Source: Ruminococcus sp.
GTDB taxonomy: Bacteria; Bacillota_A; Clostridia; Oscillospirales; Ruminococcaceae
Length of the DNA: 64,000 bases
Reading direction: 5' to 3'
Assembly (NCBI GenBank): GCA_017536105.1
Contig: JAFXRZ010000002.1
Coordinates: 47,455-111,454, forward strand
Position 1 is the stretch's first letter; every line of letters starts with the position of its first letter. The notes under the pieces were generated by a model. The model ran no database searches. It was not told the origin of the DNA and worked only from the letters and a program-made list of their open reading frames with translations. Shown here one piece after another: positions 33,943-41,067 of the stretch. A program made the translations under genes and the position numbers.

Positions 33943-34018
33943 GCTGGTATGGCTCAGTTGGTAGAGCAGCGCATTCGTAATGCGCAGGTCGCCGGTTCGA
34001 GTCCGGCTACCAGCTCCA
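33943..34018 (+). tRNA. tRNA-Thr (anticodon CGU), CCA encoded
   Basis: Complete 76-base cloverleaf: acceptor GCTGGTA/TACCAGC, D-arm with GGTAGAGC, anticodon stem GCGCA/TGCGC around loop TTCGTAA (anticodon CGT reads ACG), variable AGGTC, T-arm GCCGG-TTCGAGT-CCGGC, discriminator T and genomic CCA. Confidence 0.97.
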
Positions 34019-34023
34019 GAAAC

Positions 34024-34049
34024 GCCCTTGTCGCTAACGCGGCAAGGGC
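34024..34049 (+). other. Hairpin after tRNA-Thr
   Basis: GCCCTTG / CAAGGGC stem with partial inner pairing (CG/CG), six bases after the CCA. There is no T run, so it may mark processing rather than termination. Confidence 0.55.
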
Positions 34050-34145
34050 TTAGTTAATAATGAATAGTGAAAAGTGAAGAATGAATAGTTTACCGGCGTT
34101 TCTGTATTATTCACTCTTCACTGTTCATTTTTCACTATTCACTAA
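34050..34145. repeat. AT-rich hairpin repeat (module E)
   Basis: TAATGAATAGTGAAAAGTGA on the left and inverted TTCACTATTCACT on the right, around CCGGCG. Same family as 1651 and 63820. Confidence 0.7.
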
Positions 34146-34163
34146 ATTGATCTTCCCCGATCA

Positions 34164-34198
34164 AAAGCGAAAACCCCACGTTGCGTGGGGTCGTTTTT
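34164..34198. terminator. Bidirectional terminator between tRNA-Thr and the metallophosphoesterase gene
   Basis: ACCCCACG-ttg-CGTGGGGT stem, T run on the plus side (CGTTTTT) and A run on the other (AAAAGCGAAA). Serves the tRNA transcript and possibly the minus-strand gene. Confidence 0.82.
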
Positions 34199-34203
34199 CT
34201 ATA

Positions 34204-34300
34204 AAGCCATGTTCGCGTGGGATAACTTCCCTTCCGCTCAACGTAAGCATGCGCAGCTTGCGTCACGCGTCAAGAAAAAAACGCGTCAAGAAAAAACGTG
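34204..34300. repeat. Module C plus 16-base tandem repeats at the metallophosphoesterase 3' end
   Basis: Module C (GTAAGCATGCGCAGCTTGCG, CACGCGTCAAG) runs into three tandem units of ACGCGTCAAGAAAAAA (34265, 34281, 34296; the third reads CGTG). The third unit contains the TGA stop and last residues of the gene at 34301. Confidence 0.82.
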
Positions 34301-35401
34301 TCAAGAAAAAACCTGCTCGATGTCGATTATAACATATTCCGACTTCGTGCCGGTCTTGAAATATATGGCCCAGTCCGCGATGCCGGAGGTGACGATGAAC
34401 TCGGTGTCGTCCCTTTTCTCGTAGCCGTAGGTGCGGTCGTTTGCGCCTATCCACTCGCCGACGGCAGTCACCGGGAAGAACTGTCCGCCGTGGGTGTGTC
34501 CCGAAAGGACAAGGTCTGCTCCCGCGGCTGCTTCGTTCTCGTAGTCGTTGGGCTGGTGGTCGAGGACTATCGTGTATTTATCCCTGTCGATGCCCTCCAT
34601 AAGCTCCGAGATAGGTTTGCGGTCCTTGGTGTTTTTGTCCTTCCTGCCGATGAGGTAGAACCTGTTGTCGATGAGCTGACATTCGTCCTCAAGGACGCGA
34701 ACGCCGTTCTTTTCAAGCTCGGCTCTCATCTCGTCGAGGCTGAATTTCCTGCTCTTGTAATAGCCGGGGTCGTGGTTGCCGAGACAGAGCCACACGCCGT
34801 ATTTTGCGTCGATCTTTGAAAGCGCCTTGCAGGCAGTCTGCATATCTTCAAGTGTCGTTCCGTCGTCAACGAAATCTCCTGCGATGACGACGATATCCGG
34901 CGACTGCTCGTTTATGGTCTCCATATGTTCTGCGAAGCCCTCGCCGTCGAAGACCGTGCCAATATGGGAGTCCGCAAAGAGGGCGACTCTCAGGCTGCCG
35001 ATCTGCTTCTCGGTCTTAAGCTCGTAGTTCGTCTGCCACACGTTATGGCAGAGGTAATACCCCACAGCGAGGTAGATGACCGAACTGCCCAAGGCAAGCC
35101 AGCCCTGCCAGTTTATCTTGAAGCTCTTGCCTGTGATCTTTTTTATTATCCTGATGACAAGGCCGAAGAAAGCGAAGAACAGCACCTCGTGCAGCAGGAT
35201 GTTAATTGCGTTGACCGTGCTGAATATAACCACCGTCAGCGCAAAGACGGCGACTATCAGCCCGAGAGAAAAGATCCTTCTTTTTGAAGCCTTATCTCCC
35301 GAGAGCTTTTTTACGATGCCGAATTTCCCCACGGCATAGGTGAGATATACGATACCTCCGCCGGCTGCCAGCAAAACAGCCGCTAAAATACCTAACCACA
35401 T
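34301..35401 (-). CDS. Metallophosphoesterase with N-terminal membrane helices
   Basis: A 366-residue protein of the calcineurin-like superfamily (YkuE/YaeI-like, possibly acting on lipid-linked phosphates). About four membrane helices in residues 1-120, then the phosphoesterase domain with metal motifs FADSHIG (about 145), AGDFVDDG (about 172), LGNHDPGYY (about 203), DHQPNDY and LSGHTHGGQFFP (about 310). The ATG at 35401 is preceded by a run of G (AGGGGGG) twelve bases upstream; the frame extends to 35437 into the repeat. The last residues QVFS and the stop lie in repeat sequence. Confidence 0.92.
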   Translation of the reverse strand: MWLGILAAVLLAAGGGIVYLTYAVGKFGIVKKLSGDKASKRRIFSLGLIVAVFALTVVIFSTVNAINILLHEVLFFAFFGLVIRIIKKITGKSFKINWQGWLALGSSVIYLAVGYYLCHNVWQTNYELKTEKQIGSLRVALFADSHIGTVFDGEGFAEHMETINEQSPDIVVIAGDFVDDGTTLEDMQTACKALSKIDAKYGVWLCLGNHDPGYYKSRKFSLDEMRAELEKNGVRVLEDECQLIDNRFYLIGRKDKNTKDRKPISELMEGIDRDKYTIVLDHQPNDYENEAAAGADLVLSGHTHGGQFFPVTAVGEWIGANDRTYGYEKRDDTEFIVTSGIADWAIYFKTGTKSEYVIIDIEQVFS

Positions 35402-35417
35402 AACTATGTTGATCCCC

Positions 35418-35676
35418 CCTTTTTTTAATACACCCACCAGCTTTTAATTCATCGCTTGGCAGAGCTTTGCCAGGCCTCCCTCATAAGGGAGGCAGGTGCA
35501 TCTCAGATGAGGTCGCGTTGACACCGTCAGGCAGACTTTTTTCAGCCCGCTATCCGGGTCAGTGTTTGCACTCTGTCGGGACCCATGCAGAGGCATACCT
35601 ATGTGTATGCCCGTTTTGCGGATCATTTGACGTTATTGAGCACCGGCCATCCATTTTATTATTTTACGGCTGTACT
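35418..35676. repeat. 259-base tandem duplication, copy 1 (module A plus esterase gene end)
   Basis: Starts with a T7 run and TAATACACCCACCAGC, contains the hairpin GCCTCCCTcatAAGGGAGGC, and ends with a copy of the last ~45 coding bases of the esterase gene (35892). Differs from copy 2 at four positions that I can find. Confidence 0.92.
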
Positions 35677-35936
35677 CCTTTTTTTAATACACCCACCAGC
35701 TTTTAATTCATCGCTTGGCAAAGCTTTGCCAGGCCTCCCTCATAAGGGAGGCAGGTGCTTCTCAGATGAGGTCGCGTTGACACCGTCAGGCAGACTTTTT
35801 TCAGCCCGCTATCCGGGTCAGTGTTTGCACTCTGTCGGGACTCATGCAGAGGCATACCTATGTGTATGCCCGTTTTGCGGATCATTTGACGTTATCGAGC
35901 ACCGGCCATCCATTTTATTATTTTACGGCTGTACTC
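35677..35936. repeat. 259-base tandem duplication, copy 2
   Basis: Same unit as 35418-35676 at a period of 259 bases. Its right end is the genuine 3' end of the esterase gene, so the duplication carried coding sequence with the intergenic repeat. Confidence 0.92.
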
Positions 35937-36683
35937 GTGCCAGAAATTCATTTCATGGCCGCCGGCGCTTTCGGCGTACTCATGGGGGACGTTCCTGCTT
36001 TCGAGGAAACGGTGCATGGCTCTGTTGTTTTCCAGCAGGAAGTCTTCCGTGCCGCAGCACATATAGATCTCCGGTAGCTTTTTGTTTTCGGCGATGAGCT
36101 TATCCACCAGGAACTCCGGGTTGCTTGGGCTTTCGAGGACATTTTCAGGTTCGCCGAAGCATTCCCGGTAGTATTCGTAATTTGCGATGCCGTTGCCCTC
36201 ACCGGGCTTCATGCCTGCAACCTCGTGGACTATCAGCGCCGAGGACATAGCACCTATCTTGCCGAACTGATTGGGATAGGCAAGGCCGGTATGCAGAGCT
36301 CCGAAGCCTCCCATGGAAAGGCCGAGGACTGCGGTATACTCCGCGGAATTGCAGAGGCCGAAGGTCTTTCTCAGGTAATCCGGCAGCTCTTCACCCAGCA
36401 TGGTGCAGAACTTATGGCCCGTGGAAAGGCCGTCGAGCCAGAAGCCGTTCTCGCCGTTGGGGATAACCACTGCAAGGCCGTACTCCTCGGCAAGCTGAGG
36501 CGGAAGCCAGTTCTCGGCACAGCCGGAATAGCCGTGGAGCAGGAAAAGGGTCTTTAGGGCTTTGTTGCCCTGCTCCGCCTTTTCCCACGGCAGGTCGCGG
36601 TAGGTGTCGTTGGGGATACAGAGCTCAAAGGTGTTCTGCCTGCAAAGGCACTGAGAGTAATACTTGACGGTTATATTTGCCAC
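35892..36683 (-). CDS. Alpha/beta-hydrolase esterase (feruloyl/tributyrin esterase-like, D-type)
   Basis: A 263-residue esterase: oxyanion region LFLLHGYSGCAENWLP, nucleophile elbow GLSMGGFGALHTG (about 120), acid in CGTEDFLLE (about 210) and catalytic His in GGHEMNFWHEYS (about 242). The family removes acyl groups, including acetyl and feruloyl esters from plant glycans, but it may equally be a general esterase; no signal peptide, so it acts in the cytoplasm. GTG at 36683 has GGA eight bases upstream; the ATG three codons earlier is too close to the ribosome site. Its 3' end is duplicated downstream. Confidence 0.9.
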   Translation of the reverse strand: MANITVKYYSQCLCRQNTFELCIPNDTYRDLPWEKAEQGNKALKTLFLLHGYSGCAENWLPPQLAEEYGLAVVIPNGENGFWLDGLSTGHKFCTMLGEELPDYLRKTFGLCNSAEYTAVLGLSMGGFGALHTGLAYPNQFGKIGAMSSALIVHEVAGMKPGEGNGIANYEYYRECFGEPENVLESPSNPEFLVDKLIAENKKLPEIYMCCGTEDFLLENNRAMHRFLESRNVPHEYAESAGGHEMNFWHEYSRKIIKWMAGAR

Positions 36684-36727
36684 GGGGATCATCCTTTCCG
36701 GGCGTAAGTTATTTCGATATTGATACT

Positions 36728-36756
36728 ATTATACATTATTTTAGTCTGTGTTTCAA
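36728..36756 (-). promoter_or_regulatory. Promoter of the esterase gene
   Basis: Minus-strand TTGAAA-N17-TATAAT, about 40 bases before the start. Confidence 0.85.
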
Positions 36757-36850
36757 GAGTGGAAACACATATTTTGTCAACTTTTCGGGAGTTTTTCTTT
36801 CTCAAAAGAGGATAATTTGCTTTTGCAGGGCGAATAATCTCTCATAACTA

Positions 36851-36879
36851 TTGACAAATTCTTTATTATAGGGTAAAAT
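36851..36879 (+). promoter_or_regulatory. Promoter of the LacI-sensor/EAL/beta-helix gene
   Basis: TTGACA-N17-TAAAAT about 46 bases before the ATG at 36926, divergent from the esterase promoter. Confidence 0.8.
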
Positions 36880-36925
36880 TTTTTTAGGACTTTTATACAC
36901 ACGGCCGCACTGCGAGGTGAGAGGA

Positions 36926-39900
36926 ATGGCAGAGAGAAGAAAGCGCATAGCGATATACGTGGGACAGGCTGACGAGAGCTATCAGAGCAGGTTCATCACC
37001 GGCTATCTGAAAACAGCGTTCTCGCAGGATACCGACGTGTGCGTTTTTTCGATGTACAAGAAGTATCAGGACACCGCCGAACGTGAGCGCGGAGAGGCCA
37101 ACATCTTCTTTTTGCCCGAGCCCGGGATGTTTGACGGAGCCGTTATCCTCTCGGACACCATTCAGACCGCAGGTGTTGCCCAGCGCCTCGAAGAACGTCT
37201 GTACAAGAACTTCAGGAAGCCGGTCCTCATAATCGAGCAGGACAGCAAGCTTTTCAAGAGCCTTTTCACCGACGGCTACTCGGCTGTCGTAGAGCTGGTA
37301 TCTCATCTTATAGAAGTACACGGCTTTAAGGACATAGCTTTCCTTTCGGGAAAGAAATGGCATAAGCATTCGATACAGAGACAAAAGGCCTACACCGATG
37401 CCATGGAGCAGCACGGGCTGAAAGTCAGCAAGGACAGGATAATACACGGAGACTTCTGGTATCAGAGCGGTGAGTTCTGTGCCGAGAAGCTGCTCTCCGG
37501 CGGCAAGCTCCCCGAGGCTGTTGTCTGCGCCAACGACCCTATGGCTATCGGTCTCTGCAAGGCTCTGGAAGCAAACGGTGTCCGCATACCCGAGGACATC
37601 GCAGTGGTCAGCTACGACTCCTCCTTTGAGGGGCAGACAGCGCCGAAATCCATAACCTCCTCCCTTATCCCGGCAGAGGAGCTGGGCAGCTACGCGGCTG
37701 AGTATATGGAGAATACCCTCCGCGGAAGAGAGACTGCGCCATTCAACGTGAAGTCTTCTCTGCTCATAGGAGAATCCTGCGGCTGCAAGAACTGCACCAT
37801 GCCTTCCTACAGCCTGAAAAGAAAGGAATGGGGAACGGTCATCTCGGAGGAAGGCTTTGATTCAATAAACAACACAATGGCGGACAGCCTCATGTCCGTG
37901 AATTCGCTTTCGGATTTCCTGGGGGCTGTGTATTCCTATGCCTATCAGATACCCGGAGCAGAAAGCTTCCACCTCTGCCTCTGCTCGCCCTGGAAATACA
38001 TGGAGCAGAACTCGGAGCTGAGAGTCAGCAACAGCGGCTACACCGACAGGATGCTCTATGCCGTCCGCTACAACAGCGACAGGATGGACGGCCTCGCGGG
38101 AACGGACAAGGACTTTTCAAGGAGCGAGCTGCTGCCGGATCTCAATGCCGAGAGAAGCTACCCCACAGCTTTCTTCTTCACCCCTGTTTTCTGCGGCGAT
38201 CAGTGCTTCGGCTATGCAGCGGTGAACTACGGAAAAGAGGCCAGGAGCTACGACGACATCTTCCGCAGGTGGATAGGTCTTGTATCAAGGAGCTTTGAAG
38301 CTCTCTGGAGACAGTTTGCCCTGCAGAACCTCCGGGACAAGCTCAACAAGATGAAGAACAGCAAGTTCGCTGCGGCAGGTGCAGCTTACGAGAGCCTTTC
38401 CGACGAGGAAAAGGCAGACTACGGCCTTGTTAGCCATATCCTCGACGACAACCTGCTGAAATATTATTTCCAGCCCATAGTGAACACCGTTGACGGTGCT
38501 ATATATTCCTTTGAAGCCCTTATGCGCTCGGATACCGAAAAGAAGATAGCTCCCCTTTCGATAATCAAGTACAGCGATATGCAGAACAGGCTCGCCGATG
38601 TTGAAAAGGCCACCTTCTTCAACGTCCTCGATATAGTTGAAAAAAACAAGGAGCTGCTGGGCAGCATAAAGATATTCGTAAACAGCATCCCCGGCATACG
38701 CATGGAAGGCGAGGATTTCGAGAGGCTCGTGGATTGTCTGAAAAAGCATTCTGACAATGTTGTCGTTGAGCTGACGGAGGGTGCCGAGCTTGACGACAGA
38801 GAGCTTGAACGGATGAAGAACATCTTCCGTATGACGGGCAACGAGATAGCCGTCGATGACTACGGCACGGGCTATTCAAACGTCAGCAACCTGATCCGCT
38901 ATATGCCAAACTACGTAAAGATCGACCGTGCGCTGCTGTCGGATATACCCAACGATCCCCAGAAGCAGCATTTCGTAAGAGAGATAATCGGCTTCTGCCA
39001 CGACAACGGCATCAAAGCCCTTGCAGAGGGCGTTGAGACCTATGAAGAGATGAGGTCTGTTATACTGCTGGGCGTCGATCTGATACAGGGTTTCTACACA
39101 GGCAGACCCGCGCCGGAATTCATCGACAGCATCGACGGCAGGGTAAGAGCCGAGATCGAAACCTGCCACAGAGAGAGCCAGCTTGGCAGTGACCACAAAT
39201 ACATCGCCGGAAAGACCAACAGAGTTTCCCTTGCGGCACTCGTCAAGGACGGCTGCACGGAGATCGTTGTGGGTCACGGCACCATGGTATATAAGGACAT
39301 CGCAGTCATCGGTGCTCCGAACATCAGAAGCGACATACACATCAAGATAGAAGCCGGCTATGTGGGCAGGATAACCCTCGAGAACGTGTATCTCACCAAC
39401 AATCCGGGACATCCCTGCATCGACATCGGCGGCAACGCAGACGTCACGCTGCTCATCGAGGGCGAAAACTTTATGCGCAACTCAGGCATAAGAGTTCCGC
39501 CGACATCGAGGCTTACCCTTGAAGGCACGGGAAACATGAGCATCGAGCTTTACTATCCCGAGTTCTACGGCATAGGCAACGATGTGGGATCAGTGCACGG
39601 AGACCTTATTTTGCAGCCCAGCGGACTTGTGCAGATACTCGGCAGAGGTGCCAGCGGAGTCTGCATCGGGTCGGGTCTCGGCGGCATCATAAAGATCAAC
39701 AGCGGCCAGTATATCCTTGAGACCAACAGCGAGACAGGGGTCGCCATCGGAGCGATCACAGGCAGCGCACAGGCAGAGATCAGGAAGAGTAACGTCTCCA
39801 TCGAATTTGCGGCGACCAACGGTATCGGCATAGGTTCGGTATCGGGAAGCGCAAGGATGCTGCTCTCCAACTCTGCGTTCATGCTCTACGGCAGCGGAAA

Positions 39901-40249
39901 CGATGTTGCAGGCATCGGAACTTTAGGCAGCAGCCTCGCCTCGGCGGAGATATTTGAATCGAGCCCGATAATGAACATCAGCGCAAACTGCTGCACATCC
40001 ATAGGCTCCTTTGGCGGAAGGACGGAGATCAAGGCCGTTTCGTCGGTGATGAAATTCGAGACCTCAGGCGATGATGCCATCGCGATAGGCGGCTTCAACG
40101 ACGACGCAGACATCGAGCTTAGGAACTCGGACATCAGGTGGAGCGTGCACAACAAGACCGGCAGAGACATCTGCATGGCACGCAGCGACATCAGGAACAT
40201 AGGCGGCAGGGAACGGTTCGTTCTCAATGACACGGAGATAAAGAGATAA
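36926..40249 (+). CDS. LacI-type sensor + EAL phosphodiesterase + C-terminal beta-helix-like protein
   Basis: A 1107-residue cytoplasmic protein with no signal peptide or membrane helix. Residues 1-285: LacI-family sugar-sensor fold without a DNA-binding domain (RKRIAIYVG, FKDIAFLSGKKWHKHSIQRQ, VVCANDPMAIGLCKAL, IAVVSYDSSFEG). About 290-500: a GAF-like region and helical linker. About 510-750: EAL domain with all catalytic residues (FEALMRSD, KIFVNS, VVELTEGAE, VDDYGTGYSNV, YVKIDR, LAEGVETYEE, IQGFYTGRP), so an active c-di-GMP phosphodiesterase is expected. About 765-1107: Gly/Ile/Ser-rich repeated strands (IGSGLGGIIKI, GIGIGSVSGSARMLLSNS, AGIGTLGSSLASAEI) resembling a right-handed beta-helix. 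GAGG lies eight bases before the ATG. Single gene. Confidence 0.9.
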   Translation: MAERRKRIAIYVGQADESYQSRFITGYLKTAFSQDTDVCVFSMYKKYQDTAERERGEANIFFLPEPGMFDGAVILSDTIQTAGVAQRLEERLYKNFRKPVLIIEQDSKLFKSLFTDGYSAVVELVSHLIEVHGFKDIAFLSGKKWHKHSIQRQKAYTDAMEQHGLKVSKDRIIHGDFWYQSGEFCAEKLLSGGKLPEAVVCANDPMAIGLCKALEANGVRIPEDIAVVSYDSSFEGQTAPKSITSSLIPAEELGSYAAEYMENTLRGRETAPFNVKSSLLIGESCGCKNCTMPSYSLKRKEWGTVISEEGFDSINNTMADSLMSVNSLSDFLGAVYSYAYQIPGAESFHLCLCSPWKYMEQNSELRVSNSGYTDRMLYAVRYNSDRMDGLAGTDKDFSRSELLPDLNAERSYPTAFFFTPVFCGDQCFGYAAVNYGKEARSYDDIFRRWIGLVSRSFEALWRQFALQNLRDKLNKMKNSKFAAAGAAYESLSDEEKADYGLVSHILDDNLLKYYFQPIVNTVDGAIYSFEALMRSDTEKKIAPLSIIKYSDMQNRLADVEKATFFNVLDIVEKNKELLGSIKIFVNSIPGIRMEGEDFERLVDCLKKHSDNVVVELTEGAELDDRELERMKNIFRMTGNEIAVDDYGTGYSNVSNLIRYMPNYVKIDRALLSDIPNDPQKQHFVREIIGFCHDNGIKALAEGVETYEEMRSVILLGVDLIQGFYTGRPAPEFIDSIDGRVRAEIETCHRESQLGSDHKYIAGKTNRVSLAALVKDGCTEIVVGHGTMVYKDIAVIGAPNIRSDIHIKIEAGYVGRITLENVYLTNNPGHPCIDIGGNADVTLLIEGENFMRNSGIRVPPTSRLTLEGTGNMSIELYYPEFYGIGNDVGSVHGDLILQPSGLVQILGRGASGVCIGSGLGGIIKINSGQYILETNSETGVAIGAITGSAQAEIRKSNVSIEFAATNGIGIGSVSGSARMLLSNSAFMLYGSGNDVAGIGTLGSSLASAEIFESSPIMNISANCCTSIGSFGGRTEIKAVSSVMKFETSGDDAIAIGGFNDDADIELRNSDIRWSVHNKTGRDICMARSDIRNIGGRERFVLNDTEIKR

Positions 40250-40297
40250 TAACGAACACCGGAGAGGCAGGCTGCTTCTTCGGTGTTTTTGCCGTAG

Positions 40298-40516
40298 GAA
40301 CCCCTCCGTCTCGGCTATCGCCGAGCCACCTCCCGAAGAACCATGAAATGTGCTTTTTCAGGGGAGGCAATTTTTGTTTCAATTCAATTTGCAATAGAGC
40401 AAAAAGTCTCGCCTGAACAAGAACACTGCGTGGTTCTTTGAACACTGCGTGGTTCTTTGAACACTGCGTGGTTCTTCGGGAGATGGCACGACAAAGACGT
40501 AACGGAGGGGTTCCGA
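40298..40516. repeat. Module D pair with 19-base tandem repeats
   Basis: GGAACCCCTCCGTCTCGGC ... CTTTTTCAGGGGAGGC faces an inverted copy ending AACGGAGGGGTTCCG. Between them GAACACTGCGTGGTTCTTT is repeated three times from 40421, the same unit that occurs twice at 19824. The gap 40250-40537 holds no gene. Confidence 0.85.
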
Positions 40517-40537
40517 GCTTCTGCCACTAAAAGGCTC

Positions 40538-40566
40538 TTGACAAATCCAAACTTCCGTGATAGAAT
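40538..40566 (+). promoter_or_regulatory. Promoter of the asnS-asnA operon
   Basis: TTGACA-N17-TAGAAT immediately upstream of the T-box leader. Confidence 0.85.
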
Positions 40567-40697
40567 GAGATGTAGATAAATGCCATGACGGAGAGAAGTA
40601 GTTGGGGCACTCACTCAAAGAGAGCGCGGATAAGGTGTGAGCCGCGCAGCAGAACCCTTGCGAATAACACTCCCGAGCAGCGAACTGAAAGCTTTAA

Positions 40698-40890
40698 GGC
40701 AATACCGCACAACCCCTGTGCATCAGGATCCAAAAGCTCAATCAAGATTGAGCTCGCCGGATTTTTGTCAGAGTGCATAAATTCGACGCAGGAAGGCCGG
40801 CGCCTTTCAAGGAGAATTTGTGTGCTATGACGGAAATCCGGCAAGCAGATGATGTACAGAGGCGTTAGCCGCGGATTGTGCGGTATTGCC
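40698..40890. repeat. 193-base palindromic element inserted in the T-box leader
   Basis: Terminal inverted repeats GGCAATACCGCACAACCC / GGATTGTGCGGTATTGCC (17 of 18 pair), an inner long imperfect stem 40757-40784 with 40814-40841 (CCGGATTT ... AAATCCGG), and a small perfect hairpin AGCTCAATC-aa-GATTGAGCT. This is the layout of a MITE-like mobile element; no coding capacity. Confidence 0.82.
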
Positions 40891-40984
40891 TTTTCAAGTA
40901 GGTGAGACGTCACTGCGCGTTAAGCAGATAAGAGCGGCCGTGCTCGGCACGGTAATTCAGGTGGCACCGCGGAAGCTTTGACTC

Positions 40985-41018
40985 CCGTCCTGTATTCAAA
41001 AATACAGGGCGGTTTTTT
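40985..41018 (+). terminator. T-box attenuator terminator
   Basis: CCGTCCTGTATT / AATACAGGGCGG stem with T6. The 5' side lies just beyond the T-box sequence, so the two structures compete. Confidence 0.92.
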
Positions 41019-41067
41019 ATTTGCAAAAACGCCCTGACTTGAGACTTATTTAAAGGAGCGGATCATT

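Larger units (their letters stand above)
40573..41018 (+). promoter_or_regulatory. T-box riboswitch (Asn) with a large palindromic insertion
   Basis: A tRNA-sensing leader for asnS-asnA. Stem I shows the GA motif (GACGGAGAGAAGTAG, 40587), and a specifier region CGAATAACACTC in which AAC (40666-40668, Asn) is followed by A. The T-box proper AGGTGGCACCGCGG is at 40959-40972 and the terminator at 40985-41018. Uncharged tRNA-Asn would favour the antiterminator and raise expression. Between stem I and the antiterminator lies a 193-base palindromic insertion (40698-40890), making the leader about 450 bases instead of about 250. Confidence 0.9.

Noticed and set aside
40421..40476. CRISPR-like short tandem repeats
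   Set aside because: Units are directly adjacent with no spacers, and no cas genes are present.
40611..40913. 100-codon minus-strand frame across the T-box leader
   Set aside because: It arises from the palindromic insertion and stem I; the plus-strand RNA signals explain the sequence.
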